Assembly: GCF_017161445.1 (NCBI RefSeq)
Contig: NZ_CP071060.1
Coordinates: 3,720,001 to 3,784,000 of the forward strand
Direction of reading: 5' to 3'
From: Niveibacterium microcysteis
GTDB lineage: Bacteria > Pseudomonadota > Gammaproteobacteria > Burkholderiales > Rhodocyclaceae
DNA: 64,000 bases
The translations under genes and the position numbers were made by a program. Shown one piece after another: positions 1-8,271 of this stretch (the stretch's first letter is position 1; each line of letters opens with the position of its first letter). The notes under the pieces were generated by a model that saw only the letters and a program-made list of their open reading frames with translations, did no database searches and was not told where the DNA came from.

Positions 1-394
1 AGCCCATCAAGGCGCCCGCCGGGCCAAGCGCCATCGCAGCCCAACGCCACAGGTTGAACTGGTCCTCGTGGCGGACGATCTTGCCGTCACGGAAGCGGAA
101 GCTCGCGTCGATCCGGTTGACGACCTTCCTCCCGGTCTTGCTGAAGGTGTAGCTCGCATCCCAGTGGGCGGCACCACTCGCATCGTCGGCGCGCACCTGG
201 CTCAGTACGACCTCCAGATCCGCGGCGCGCGCGGTGAGCATTCGCCACATCGCGCCGACCTCGCTGGCATTCAGCACACCGAAAGCCGGATCGCTGAACT
301 GGCCATCCGGCGCATAGCAGGCCGCCATCGCGGCGCCATCCTTACGCGCCAAGGCGCCGTAGAAGTCATGGATCAACTGTGCGTTTGGATGCAT
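1..394 (-). CDS. NTF2-like (SnoaL-type) protein, 3' end cut off by window
   Basis: Translating the minus strand from the ATG at 394 gives an uninterrupted frame to the window edge (131 codons visible, C-terminus missing). It begins MHPNAQLIHDFYGALARKD and contains AACYAPDGQFSDPAFG, the helix-then-strand opening typical of the NTF2/SnoaL cone fold, where one polypeptide forms a small hydrophobic pocket. An AAGGACA-like ribosome-binding site lies a few bases upstream. An earlier ATG at about 417 is out of frame. It follows recG by 28 bp on the same strand, so it may be co-transcribed. NTF2-like proteins include isomerases, dehydratases and non-enzymatic binders; nothing visible picks out a substrate. 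Confidence 0.75.
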   Translation of the reverse strand, partial: MHPNAQLIHDFYGALARKDGAAMAACYAPDGQFSDPAFGVLNASEVGAMWRMLTARAADLEVVLSQVRADDASGAAHWDASYTFSKTGRKVVNRIDASFRFRDGKIVRHEDQFNLWRWAAMALGPAGALMG

Positions 395-422
395 GCGCTG
401 TCCTTGTTTGGTGTCATTGCGC

Positions 423-2546
423 TCAGGCCTTCAGGTACTCGCTGCGACCGCCATGCCAGCGATCGAGTATCGCCGCCGCTGCGGCCGGCTGGCGTGCAAG
501 CAGTTCTTCCGCGGCGGAACGGGCCGCCTCAACCAGATCGACATCCATTTCCAGATCCGCATAACGCAGCAGTGCGCTGCCGCTTTGCCGCGCCCCGATG
601 AATTCGCCGGGGCCGCGCAGCCGCAGGTCCTCCTGCGCGATGACAAATCCATCCGTATTCTCGTAAATGACCTTCAGCCGCGCTCGGCCCGTCTGTGACA
701 ACGGCTGGCTGTAGATCAGGATACAAGCAGAGGCTGCCGCGCCGCGCCCGACCCGGCCACGCAACTGGTGCAATTGAGCAAGGCCGAACCGTTCGGCGTG
801 CTCGATCACCATCAGGCTTGCGTTCGGCACGTCTACGCCGACCTCGATCACCGTGGTTGCCACCAGCACCTGAACCTCATTGCGGATGAAGCCGTCCATC
901 ACGGCGGCTTTCTCGTCCGCCTTCAGGCGCCCATGCACCAGACCGACTCGCAACTCCGGTAGCTCAGCGGTCAGGCGTTCACAGGTTTCCACCGCCGTCT
1001 GCAACTGAAGCGCCTCGCGGTCGCGCCCCTTGCCACCCCGTACAGCCCCACCGTCTGCAGCACCCTCGGTTTCCTCGATCAACGGGCACACCCAGTAGGC
1101 CTGCCGCCCCTCGCGGCAGGCGTCGCGGACGCGTGCAACAACGTCGTCGCGCCGCGCATCGGCCACCAGCTTGGTGACGATCGGCGTGCGACCGGGAGGC
1201 AACTCGTCGAGAACCGATACATCGAGATCCGCGTAGAAGCTCATCGCTAGCGTGCGCGGGATCGGCGTCGCGCTCATCATCAGCATGTGCGGCAAGGGCG
1301 CGTCGGAGCCCTCGTACTTCTCACGCAGCGCGAGCCGCTGGCGCACACCGAAGCGGTGTTGCTCATCGACCACCGCCAGCCCGAGCTTCGGAAACGCGAC
1401 CGGGTCTTCGATCAGCGCATGGGTGCCGACAGCCAACAGGGCTTCGCCCGATGCCAGCATCGCCAAAGCCGCCTCGCGTGCCTTCTTCTTCTGGCTGCCG
1501 GCGAGCCACGCCACCTTGATGCCGAGCGGCGTCAGCCACGCAGCGAGCTTGCGGAAGTGCTGTTCAGCGAGGATCTCGGTCGGCGCCATCAGTGCTGCTT
1601 GCCAACCCGCCTCGGCCGCCTGCAGCATGGCGAGCGCGGCGACGATGGTCTTGCCGGAGCCAACGTCGCCTTGCAGCAGGCGCTGCATCGGATGTGGCGT
1701 CGCCAGATCGCGCGCAATCTCGTCCACCGCGCGTTGCTGAGCGCCGGTCAGTGCAAACGGCAGGCTCGCGACCAAAGGGCCGCTGAGTGCCCCACTGCCT
1801 TGCAACACCGGCGCACGGCGCGCACGCCGTGCGGCATACGCTTTACGTAACGAGAGCTGTTGCGCAAGCAGCTCCTCGAACTTGATGCGGCGCCAAGCCG
1901 GGTGCGTGCGGTCTTCCAGCGCGGCGATCGACATGCCGGGCTGCGGATGATGCAACGCGCGCACCGAACGCTCGAACTCCGGCAAGCGCAGGGATTTGCG
2001 TAACCCCTCGGGCAGCAGATCGGCGAGCGACACCTGCTTCATCGCGCGATCGATCAGCTTGCGCAGCGCGCTCTGTGCAAGGCCTGCAGTTGTCGGATAA
2101 ACGGGGGTCAGCGCCGCGGGCAGCGCTTCGCCCTCCCGTACCGTCTTCACCCGGGGATGCACCATCTCATCGCCGAAGAAGCCGCCGCGGATTTCACCAA
2201 ACACCCGCACGCGCGTTCCCTCGGCCAACTGCTTCTGCTGGCTGGGGTAGAAGTTCAGGAAGCGCAGCGTCAGTTCGCCGGTTTCATCGGCGATCCGCGC
2301 GACCAACTGGCGGCGCGGGCGGAAGCTGATTTCGCAGCTCAGCACCACACCTTCCACCTGCACGCTGACGCCCAGCGGCGCACCGGCGATCGGCGACACC
2401 TGTGTCTCGTCTTCATAGCGAAGCGGCAGGTGCAGTACCAGGTCGGCCTCGCGAAAGAGGCCTAGTTTGTTCAGCCGGCTCGCAAGCGGTTTGGGCAGGG
2501 CACCAAAACCGTCGGACGTCGACGAAAGAGCTTGAACCTTGGGCAT
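423..2546 (-). CDS. recG: ATP-dependent DNA helicase RecG
   Basis: RecG is a superfamily-2 helicase that reverses stalled replication forks and processes branched DNA. The 707-residue product has the family's usual length. Its order is an N-terminal OB-fold wedge domain (about residues 40-150), Walker A GDVGSGKT at 293-300, Walker B DEQH at 394-397 followed by RFGVRQR, then the second helicase lobe with the SATPIPRT motif and the QLRGRVGRG motif. The start at 2546 gives MPKVQALSS. No ribosome-binding site precedes it; instead TAGAAT sits exactly six bases upstream, suggesting a leaderless transcript. The downstream NTF2-like gene is 28 bp away. Confidence 0.96.
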   Translation of the reverse strand: MPKVQALSSTSDGFGALPKPLASRLNKLGLFREADLVLHLPLRYEDETQVSPIAGAPLGVSVQVEGVVLSCEISFRPRRQLVARIADETGELTLRFLNFYPSQQKQLAEGTRVRVFGEIRGGFFGDEMVHPRVKTVREGEALPAALTPVYPTTAGLAQSALRKLIDRAMKQVSLADLLPEGLRKSLRLPEFERSVRALHHPQPGMSIAALEDRTHPAWRRIKFEELLAQQLSLRKAYAARRARRAPVLQGSGALSGPLVASLPFALTGAQQRAVDEIARDLATPHPMQRLLQGDVGSGKTIVAALAMLQAAEAGWQAALMAPTEILAEQHFRKLAAWLTPLGIKVAWLAGSQKKKAREAALAMLASGEALLAVGTHALIEDPVAFPKLGLAVVDEQHRFGVRQRLALREKYEGSDAPLPHMLMMSATPIPRTLAMSFYADLDVSVLDELPPGRTPIVTKLVADARRDDVVARVRDACREGRQAYWVCPLIEETEGAADGGAVRGGKGRDREALQLQTAVETCERLTAELPELRVGLVHGRLKADEKAAVMDGFIRNEVQVLVATTVIEVGVDVPNASLMVIEHAERFGLAQLHQLRGRVGRGAAASACILIYSQPLSQTGRARLKVIYENTDGFVIAQEDLRLRGPGEFIGARQSGSALLRYADLEMDVDLVEAARSAAEELLARQPAAAAAILDRWHGGRSEYLKA

Positions 2547-2552
2547 CGCGCG

Positions 2553-2558
2553 ATTCTA
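2553..2558 (-). promoter_or_regulatory. Putative -10 box of a leaderless recG promoter
   Basis: On the minus strand TAGAAT is followed by six bases and then the recG ATG at 2546, which would put the transcription start at or next to the A of the start codon. I see no convincing -35 box. The same TAGAAT-N6-ATG arrangement precedes the ABC exporter at 27723. Confidence 0.4.
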
Positions 2559-2717
2559 GACCGACCCAATGCGATATTTGCCCCAGAACCAATCGCGCCG
2601 TTGCGCGAAATAGTGCCTGGCATCACCCGATATAGCGGGCAAACTCAACCGCTTTGATTCAGCGATTGCGGCCTGTGATCACCTGGCCGCCATGACTGCG
2701 GCGAAGGAGCAAGGCTG

Positions 2718-3761
2718 GTGGCTCGTGGCAAAGAAGTCGACAACAATTTCGATCTACTTCGGCATGTCGCGGCAACGCTGGTGCTTTGGTTCCATGCGTT
2801 TTCGCTCTCAGCCGGCCACAATGACCCTCTGGCCGGCACACCGTTCGACGGCGCTCTCGGCGTTAACATCTTCTTCGCCATCAGTGGCTTCCTGATTACC
2901 GAGAGCTGGATACGACGCAGCAACGCGCTCGCATTTGCCGAAGCCCGAATGCTGCGCATCATGCCGGCGCTGCTCGCCTCGGTCGGCCTCTGCGCCTTCG
3001 TGATCGGCCCTGCGCTAAGCCACGCCTCCCTTACCGAATACCTGTTCGATTGGCATCTGCGCTGGTTCGTACTGGGCAACGCATCCCTCTTATGGATGGA
3101 GGAGGAACTTCCCCAACTGTTCCTCACAAACCCGCACCCGGCTATCGTCAACGGATCGTTATGGACGCTACCCAAGGAAGCGACCATGTATGGTTTGGTG
3201 CTTGGGATCGGCCTGCTATGCAGAAGCAAGCTGCTTTCGCGTGCATTCATTCCGTTGCTTTGTGTGGCGTTCGCAATTGCGTCGTGGCGCTTCATCCAGC
3301 TCGAGCAGAGCGAGCATGCACTTTCGCTGGCTCGCGTCTCACGCTATTTCATTGCTGGCGCGATTATCGGATCGCTGTCAGACAGCGCGCGGGGGCCAGC
3401 GATCGTCGCAGCCTGCCTTTTGGCGTCACTAGTCGCCGCTCCCCTACCCAAAGCGATTCAGGCGATCGCCATTCCCATTGCTCTGGCCTCCGCTGTGCTG
3501 GCGTGCGCACGCATACGCCTGCCGACGGCAGTTGGCGGTCGGTGGCCGGTTGACTTGTCTTACGGGCTCTACATTTACGGTTACCCGCTGCAGCAAGTGC
3601 TCTTCCAGTTTTGGCCGCAGCTGGATGGCTATCACATGTTCGCCATTTCGCTCCCGCTGACCGGTCTGGTAGCCATAGCGTCGTGGCACTTCGTGGAAAA
3701 GCCGGCGCTGGCAAAGAAGGGACAGTTTGCTGCTTGGCTGCGTCCGCGTGTCGCGGTCTGA
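2718..3761 (+). CDS. Acyltransferase 3 family membrane protein (OafA/YrhL type)
   Basis: This 347-residue integral membrane protein starts with the acyltransferase-3 signature: an N-terminal FDLLRHVAATLVLWFHAF segment with the family's conserved His in the first membrane helix, then GALGVNIFFAISGFLITESW. About ten hydrophobic segments follow. Such proteins transfer acetyl or other acyl groups to envelope sugars (O-antigen, peptidoglycan, exopolysaccharide); the acceptor cannot be read from sequence. The start is taken as GTG at 2718 because GGAG lies about eight bases upstream and family homology begins immediately. By eye the gene and its 5' flank have lower GC and more A/T-ending codons than recG or the metallopeptidase gene, suggesting acquisition by transfer. 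Confidence 0.88.
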   Translation: MARGKEVDNNFDLLRHVAATLVLWFHAFSLSAGHNDPLAGTPFDGALGVNIFFAISGFLITESWIRRSNALAFAEARMLRIMPALLASVGLCAFVIGPALSHASLTEYLFDWHLRWFVLGNASLLWMEEELPQLFLTNPHPAIVNGSLWTLPKEATMYGLVLGIGLLCRSKLLSRAFIPLLCVAFAIASWRFIQLEQSEHALSLARVSRYFIAGAIIGSLSDSARGPAIVAACLLASLVAAPLPKAIQAIAIPIALASAVLACARIRLPTAVGGRWPVDLSYGLYIYGYPLQQVLFQFWPQLDGYHMFAISLPLTGLVAIASWHFVEKPALAKKGQFAAWLRPRVAV

Positions 3762-3799
3762 AACATCCGCGCGGACTAGCGGACAACGGCTGCAGCCGG

Positions 3800-4672
3800 C
3801 TAGAGCTCCCGTACCTTGAAGGTATCGCAAGCCGCGATTTCGCCCTGCTCCAGTCCGCGCGAGAACCAGCGTACGCGCTGTTCGGACGAGCCGTGCGTGA
3901 AGCTTTCCGGCACCACCACGCCGCGCGCTTGCTTCTGCAGCGTGTCGTCGCCGATTGCGGTGGCGGCGGTGAGCGCTTCCTCAACGTCGCCGGGTTCGAG
4001 CGTGAGGTTGCCCGATGCAACCGCTTGTTTCGCCCACAGACCAGCAAAGCAATCAGCCTGAAGCTCCAGCCGCACCGATAGCGCGTTCTTCTGCGCTGCA
4101 CTGCGCCCCTGCTGGGCTTGCCGCATCTTGTCCGATATGCCCAGCACATGCTGCACATGGTGGCCAACCTCATGCGCGATCACATAGGCCTGCGCGAAGT
4201 CGCCCGGCGCCTTGAAACGCCGCGATAGCTCGTCGTAGAAAGCCAAGTCAATGTAGACCTTCGAATCGCCGGGGCAGTAGAACGGCCCCATCGCGGCTTC
4301 GCCGGTGCCGCACGCGGTGGGCGTTTGGCCGCGGAACAGCACCAGCTTGGGTTTCGGATATTCGGCGCCGCCGGCCTGAAAGATACGGCTCCAGGTTTTC
4401 TCGGTGTCGTGCAGCACCACGCTGACCAACTTGCGGGCCTGCGCTTCGCTGGCAGATTCCTGCACCGGCCCGGCATGTCGCTGCTGCTGCGGCGCCGGGG
4501 TATTGGAGGCGAGGTTCAGCACGACCGAAGGGTCGATACCGAAGTACCACGCGGCAATCGCGAGCACGATCGTGCCAACGCCGATCGAGCGACCGCCGAT
4601 CGGCAATCCGCCGCCCCCGCCGCCACGGCGGTCTTCGATGTTGTCACTGCCAGTGTCGTCTTCGAAGCGCAT
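3800..4672 (-). CDS. YpfJ-type neutral zinc metallopeptidase
   Basis: The 290-residue product opens with the acidic, glycine-rich MRFEDDTGSDNIEDRRG of the YpfJ/KPN_02809 family. A single membrane helix follows (about residues 30-46), then an outside-facing domain with the zinc-binding motif HEVGHHVQ at 167-174. It also has the family patterns CGTGEAAMGPFYCPGD and LELQADCFAGLWA. It is probably a membrane-anchored periplasmic peptidase of unknown substrate. The frame extends 11 codons further upstream, but that start would lie at the edge of the terminator hairpin of ridA. The ATG at 4672 has a GAGGGGG site and matches the family N-terminus. It converges on the acyltransferase gene. Confidence 0.92.
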   Translation of the reverse strand: MRFEDDTGSDNIEDRRGGGGGGLPIGGRSIGVGTIVLAIAAWYFGIDPSVVLNLASNTPAPQQQRHAGPVQESASEAQARKLVSVVLHDTEKTWSRIFQAGGAEYPKPKLVLFRGQTPTACGTGEAAMGPFYCPGDSKVYIDLAFYDELSRRFKAPGDFAQAYVIAHEVGHHVQHVLGISDKMRQAQQGRSAAQKNALSVRLELQADCFAGLWAKQAVASGNLTLEPGDVEEALTAATAIGDDTLQKQARGVVVPESFTHGSSEQRVRWFSRGLEQGEIAACDTFKVREL

Positions 4673-4684
4673 GGCGGCCCCCTC

Positions 4685-4713
4685 AAAACAAGAAGGCCCG
4701 CGCAACGCGGGCC
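4685..4713 (-). terminator. Rho-independent terminator after ridA
   Basis: On the minus strand GGCCCGCG and CGCGGGCC form a perfect 8-bp stem with a 3-base loop, followed by TTCTTGTTTT. It lies 20 bp past the ridA stop codon, separates the DUF2802-SPOR-fliW-ridA run from the metallopeptidase gene, and helps fix that gene's start at 4672. Confidence 0.85.
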
Positions 4714-4732
4714 CGGTTCGTTGCGTCCAGCC

Positions 4733-5119
4733 TCAAGCGCCGAGCACGAGAATCGCGTCGGCTTCAACCAGCGATCCGCGCGGCAATTCCTTCACCCCCA
4801 CCGCGGCGCGGGCGGGATAGGGCTCGGTGAAGTAGCGCGACATCACGGCATTGACGGTCGCGAAGTTCGACAGGTCCGTCAGGTAGATCGTCAGCTTGAC
4901 TGCATCGGCGAGCGAACCGCCTGCCGCCTCGGCAACCGCCTTGAGGTTTTCGAACATCTGCACCGTCTGCGCCTCGAAGCCGCCTTCCACCAGCGTCATC
5001 GTCACCGGATCGAGCGGGATCTGGCCGGAGAGATAAACCGTGTTGCCGGCCTTCACCGCCTGCGAGTAGGTGCCGATCGCCGCAGGCGCCTTGGTGGTCG
5101 AGATGATTTCCTTGCTCAC
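4733..5119 (-). CDS. ridA: RidA family enamine/imine deaminase
   Basis: This 128-residue cytosolic protein (usual RidA length) hydrolyses reactive 2-aminoacrylate and related imines released by PLP enzymes such as threonine dehydratase, protecting other PLP enzymes. Visible hallmarks are the N-terminal [30 protein letters not shown], the arginine-bearing [13 protein letters not shown] near the C-terminus, and a final acidic residue in [13 protein letters not shown] at 5119 is chosen as the start because CAGGAG lies seven to eight bases upstream and the family N-terminus begins there. It is the last gene of its run, 28 bp after fliW, and ends in a strong terminator. Confidence 0.93.
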   Translation of the reverse strand: MSKEIISTTKAPAAIGTYSQAVKAGNTVYLSGQIPLDPVTMTLVEGGFEAQTVQMFENLKAVAEAAGGSLADAVKLTIYLTDLSNFATVNAVMSRYFTEPYPARAAVGVKELPRGSLVEADAILVLGA

Positions 5120-5147
5120 AGCAAACTCCTGGATTGGGTTGAGCGAC

Positions 5148-5582
5148 TCAGTCCGCCGAACGCAGCGTGATGTCGCAACCAATGTTGGCGATCGTCTTCT
5201 GCAGCCCCATCTGCGAACCGAGGTTGATCACCAGCGGCGCAGTCAGGATCGCACGCAGCGGGCTTGCAGCGTTGTCCGGATCGTCGCGGCGCAGGATCAC
5301 CATTACCGCTGCGTCTTCGGCGCGCTGCAGGCCAATCGCGGCCAGCTCGGCATCGCTGAGGCTGAATTCATAATGCAGCCCGAATTGATCCGGCGATGCG
5401 ATCGAAAAGGCCACATCCGGCTGCTCCACCGACTGCAGGTAGAACACGCGGGGCTGGGCCGCATCGGGGTGCAGCAGCGCAAACCGGCGGCATTCCTCGA
5501 AGCCCGGGAGGCCCGCCGGGAAAGTGATCAATTTGTCGTCGGCCACTTCAATGCGGCCGAACTTCGGGCTGTCGATCTGCAT
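5148..5582 (-). CDS. fliW: Flagellar assembly factor FliW
   Basis: FliW is a small protein that binds flagellin and the RNA-binding repressor CsrA, linking flagellin secretion to translation of its mRNA. The 144-residue product shows family features: [19 protein letters not shown] near the N-terminus, [13 protein letters not shown] in the middle, and [16 protein letters not shown] at the end. The ATG at 5582 has a strong GGAGAGGGGAAG site. It is commonly next to csrA or flagellar genes, but here its neighbours are a SPOR protein and ridA, and no csrA or flagellar gene lies in the window. It is 48 bp downstream of the SPOR gene and probably shares its transcript. Confidence 0.93.
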   Translation of the reverse strand: MQIDSPKFGRIEVADDKLITFPAGLPGFEECRRFALLHPDAAQPRVFYLQSVEQPDVAFSIASPDQFGLHYEFSLSDAELAAIGLQRAEDAAVMVILRRDDPDNAASPLRAILTAPLVINLGSQMGLQKTIANIGCDITLRSAD

Positions 5583-5630
5583 GCTTCCCCTCTCCTTGTC
5601 CGGCCAATTCCGGCCGTCTTGTGTCATTCG

Positions 5631-6359
5631 TTATGGCTGCTTCACCGTTACCAGTTGCCCGCGCGTGAGCCCAAGCGCCTTGAGTTTGCTCTGCGCCTGC
5701 TCGGCGTCCTGGCGGGTACGGAACGGGCCCACGACGACGCGCGTTTCCAGCTGCGCGGGAATGCCCGCCAGTTCGAGCCGGGCACGCAGGTCTTCGGCGT
5801 TCTTCGGAGTGGAGAATACGCCAGCCTGCAGTGCAAATGCGCGGCCGGGCGGTGGTTTCACGCCGGCGGGGGCAGGTTCGGTCTGCACGACCAGGCGCGG
5901 CGTCGGCGCCGGGGTGGTCGCTTCTGCCTGCAGGTGCACACGGCCACCCGAGCTTTCCGCCGCAGCGCTTGCCGGCTTGCGCGAGGGGTGTGGCAGCACC
6001 GGCTCCGGCGCGGGCTCGGGGGCTGCAACGCCACGGGTTTCTTCTGCAACATCGGCCGACGCGGGTTCGCTCTGCGTGGGCGTTTCAACCACCGCTGCCG
6101 GCACTGGCGCCGAGGCTTCGACCATGACCGCTGATTGCGCAACCGGCGCAGCGTCACCACTGGCCGCGCGGATCTGCGCCGGCGTCGGCACCACGGCCGC
6201 CTTCGGCTCAACGGTAGGCGCAGGCTCCTGAGCGGTCCGTTCCCAAACCAGGAGGCCAACCAGCAGCGCCCCGACCACGGCAGCAGCAACCCCGCCGCGC
6301 ATCAGCAACTGGCGTCGCTCGTCGTTCTCCGGTGGGGCGGCGGGGCGGGCTGGGGCCAT
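5631..6359 (-). CDS. SPOR-domain inner-membrane protein
   Basis: The 242-residue product has a short basic cytoplasmic head (residues 1-19), one membrane helix (about 20-37) and a long Pro/Ala/Glu-rich linker. The C-terminal SPOR domain has FALQAGVFSTPKNAEDLRAR and VVGPFRTRQDAEQAQSKLKA. SPOR domains bind glycan strands denuded of stem peptides at the septum, so a cell-division or envelope role is likely. The start at 6359 matches the family head MAPARPAAPPENDERRQ and lies 4 bp after the DUF2802 stop, implying translational coupling. A longer upstream reading of the frame only overlaps the DUF2802 gene. Confidence 0.88.
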   Translation of the reverse strand: MAPARPAAPPENDERRQLLMRGGVAAAVVGALLVGLLVWERTAQEPAPTVEPKAAVVPTPAQIRAASGDAAPVAQSAVMVEASAPVPAAVVETPTQSEPASADVAEETRGVAAPEPAPEPVLPHPSRKPASAAAESSGGRVHLQAEATTPAPTPRLVVQTEPAPAGVKPPPGRAFALQAGVFSTPKNAEDLRARLELAGIPAQLETRVVVGPFRTRQDAEQAQSKLKALGLTRGQLVTVKQP

Positions 6360-6363
6360 GCGT

Positions 6364-6885
6364 CTACTCCTGTGTTCGAGCGCCGCGCGCCAGCGCGGCA
6401 ACAAGTTCGGCTTCCGAAATCGAAATACCGCAGCGTTCGGCGATCGCATCGGTTTCGAGGCCGCGCTGTGCCAGCACAACCGCCTCGCCATACTGCGGCG
6501 ACACGCTGCGCGCATTACGCAGGGCCGCAATCTCGGCGCTCAGCGTCTCGCGCAGGCTCGCGACTTCTTCGCGCAGCTCGGTGTTAGAGGCTTCAAGAGC
6601 TTCAATCTGGAAACGCAGGCGCGCGAGCTCGACCAGTGCGTCGAAGGCCTCACGTTCGGTGCGTGAATGCGCCGGATCAGCCTGGGTCAGCGATTCCGGT
6701 GCGATTGGCGTCGTCGGTGGCGTCGGCGCAATATCCTCGACGGTATCGAGGATCGTTTCGTATTCCGGCTCGATCGGCGCTGCCGGTCGTTGCGGGCGCG
6801 ATACGCGGAACAGGCGCATGACGACATAGGCGAGATAGAGGCACAACAGCACCACTACGCCCAGAATGACTTCACGCACACCCAA
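6364..6885 (-). CDS. DUF2802 domain membrane-anchored protein
   Basis: This 173-residue protein has one N-terminal membrane helix (residues about 5-25), a proline-rich linker, a coiled coil (about 75-120, LARLRFQIEALEASNTELREE) and a C-terminal small helical domain, YGEAVVLAQRGLETDAIAERCGISISEAELVAAL. That last domain is the DUF2802 signature and resembles a helix-turn-helix fold. Its function is unknown. TTG at 6885 is preferred because GGAG lies seven bases upstream; GTG at 6879 is an alternative. It is the first gene of the DUF2802-SPOR-fliW-ridA run and is divergent from the YdcF-like gene. Confidence 0.85.
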   Translation of the reverse strand: MGVREVILGVVVLLCLYLAYVVMRLFRVSRPQRPAAPIEPEYETILDTVEDIAPTPPTTPIAPESLTQADPAHSRTEREAFDALVELARLRFQIEALEASNTELREEVASLRETLSAEIAALRNARSVSPQYGEAVVLAQRGLETDAIAERCGISISEAELVAALARGARTQE

Positions 6886-6994
6886 GATCGCTCTCCAATG
6901 AACCGCTGCACGGCAACGGGGTGAATCCTACGCCGTGGCGGCGATCACCGCCTGCGATAATACTGGCCCCGCCCCGCTCGCCACAACGACGACC

Positions 6995-7765
6995 ATGGAA
7001 CAACTCTCCATCCTGTTCATCGCCAAGAAGCTGATCGGCATTTTCCTGCTGCCGCCGATGCTTCCGCTGGTGATCATCGCGGGCGGCCTGCTGTGCCAGA
7101 TCTGGCGGCCGCGCGCCGGCCGCTGGATCGCGTGGGCAGGGCTCGGCGTCGGCCTGCTCGTGTGCTGGCCCGACAGCGTCGCGTGGTTGCTGCGCGGCCT
7201 TGAGCGCGACCCGCCCATCGCGGCAGCGCAGCTCAAGCAGGCGCAGGCGATCGTGATCCTCGCGGGCGGCCGGCGCAGCAACGCACCCGAGTTGGGTGGC
7301 GAAACCGTCAATCGCATCACGCTGGAACGGGTGCGCTACGGCGCGCGCCTGGCACGCCAGACCGGCCTTCCGGTGTTGGTCAGCGGGGGATCTCCAACCA
7401 GCGGCACCTCTGAGGCGGAGCTGATGCGCCGCACCCTGAAAGAGGATTTCGGCATCGCGGCGCGTTGGGTCGAAGGTGCATCGCTCGACACGCACGAGAA
7501 TGCCGTCTTCAGCGCAAAACTACTGCAGCCGAAGGGCTACACCCGAGTCGCGTTGGTCACGCACGCGGCGCACATGCCACGTTCGGTCGGCGAATTCGAG
7601 CGTGCCGGCTTCACCGTGTATCCAGCCCCCACTGCATACCTCGGCTCGCACGGCGGCGAGGCGCAAGCCTTGCCCGCGCTGCCGAGTGCAAGCAGCGCCT
7701 ATGGCGGCTTTTACGCCTTGCACGAATGGGTCGGGCTCATCGCATTGCGCCTGCGTGGCCAATAG
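6995..7765 (+). CDS. YdcF/ElyC-type DUF218 envelope protein
   Basis: The 256-residue protein has two N-terminal membrane segments (about residues 5-30 and 37-58) and then a DUF218 domain: IVILAGGRR, RYGARLARQTGLPVLVSGG, the acidic motif EAELMRRTL, WVEGASLDTHENAVF, and VALVTHAAHMPRSV. Members such as ElyC and SanA act in the envelope of Gram-negatives, ElyC in handling undecaprenyl-linked intermediates, but the chemistry is unsettled. The ATG at 6995 matches the usual start in a membrane helix. Upstream, TAATAC near 6958 could be a -10 box. No strong ribosome-binding site is visible. Confidence 0.87.
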   Translation: MEQLSILFIAKKLIGIFLLPPMLPLVIIAGGLLCQIWRPRAGRWIAWAGLGVGLLVCWPDSVAWLLRGLERDPPIAAAQLKQAQAIVILAGGRRSNAPELGGETVNRITLERVRYGARLARQTGLPVLVSGGSPTSGTSEAELMRRTLKEDFGIAARWVEGASLDTHENAVFSAKLLQPKGYTRVALVTHAAHMPRSVGEFERAGFTVYPAPTAYLGSHGGEAQALPALPSASSAYGGFYALHEWVGLIALRLRGQ

Positions 7766-7768
7766 CGC

Positions 7769-7799
7769 TTGACTTAGAGCGCGCTCGAAGTTCGATGCT
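7769..7799 (+). promoter_or_regulatory. MerR-type promoter with 19-bp spacer and operator dyad
   Basis: TTGACT (7769-7774) and GATGCT (7794-7799) are separated by 19 bp, the overlong spacer typical of MerR-controlled promoters. The spacer carries a near-perfect 20-bp dyad at 7772-7791, ACTTAGAGCGCGCTCGAAGT, with one mismatched pair. Transcription would start near 7806, which excludes the in-frame ATG at 7795 and favours translation from 7819. Confidence 0.75.
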
Positions 7800-7818
7800 C
7801 GTGGCCATGGAGAAACCG

Positions 7819-8271
7819 ATGGACGGCTTCCTGTCGATCGCGCAGATGGCGCAGCACTTCGGTGTCAGCGCACACACGCTGCGTTACTACGAGCGCGCCG
7901 GTCTGCTGGCACCGGTGCACCGCGATGCCGGCGGGCGCCGGCAATATGCGCAGCGCGACGTTGCCTGGCTGGCCTTCCTGATGCGCCTTCGCGCGATGGG
8001 CGTGCCGATCCGCGATATGCGCCGCTATGCACAGCTGCGCGCCGCCGGGAATGCCACGCTCGTCGAACGCCTGGACTTGCTCAGTGAGCACCGCGACGCA
8101 GTGGCCGCACGCCTTGCAAGCCTGCAAGACAATCTCGCTGCGCTCGACAACAAGCTCGCGTGGTACCGCGACGCCATTGCCCAATCGGTCTCTCCGCCAT
8201 CCACTTCACCCGGAGCAGACGATGAACAGCGAACGTTACACGCAAGGCTGGAAGACCCTTCAACAGATTGA
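7819..8271 (+). CDS. MerR family transcriptional regulator
   Basis: This 150-residue activator has the MerR helix-turn-helix-wing at its N-terminus (FLSIAQMAQHFGVSAHTLRYYERAGLL, then GRRQYAQRDVAWLAFLMRLRAMGVPI) and a C-terminal coiled coil (about residues 75-125) for dimerisation. No metal-binding cysteines are visible in the C-terminal part, so it resembles aldehyde- or organic-signal-sensing members rather than metal sensors. The start at 7819 is chosen because the promoter just upstream would begin transcription near 7806 and GGAG lies six bases before this ATG; ATGs at 7795 and 7807 are in frame but too early. It overlaps the decarboxylase-like gene by 50 bp, so the pair forms one autoregulated operon. 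Confidence 0.88.
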   Translation: MDGFLSIAQMAQHFGVSAHTLRYYERAGLLAPVHRDAGGRRQYAQRDVAWLAFLMRLRAMGVPIRDMRRYAQLRAAGNATLVERLDLLSEHRDAVAARLASLQDNLAALDNKLAWYRDAIAQSVSPPSTSPGADDEQRTLHARLEDPSTD

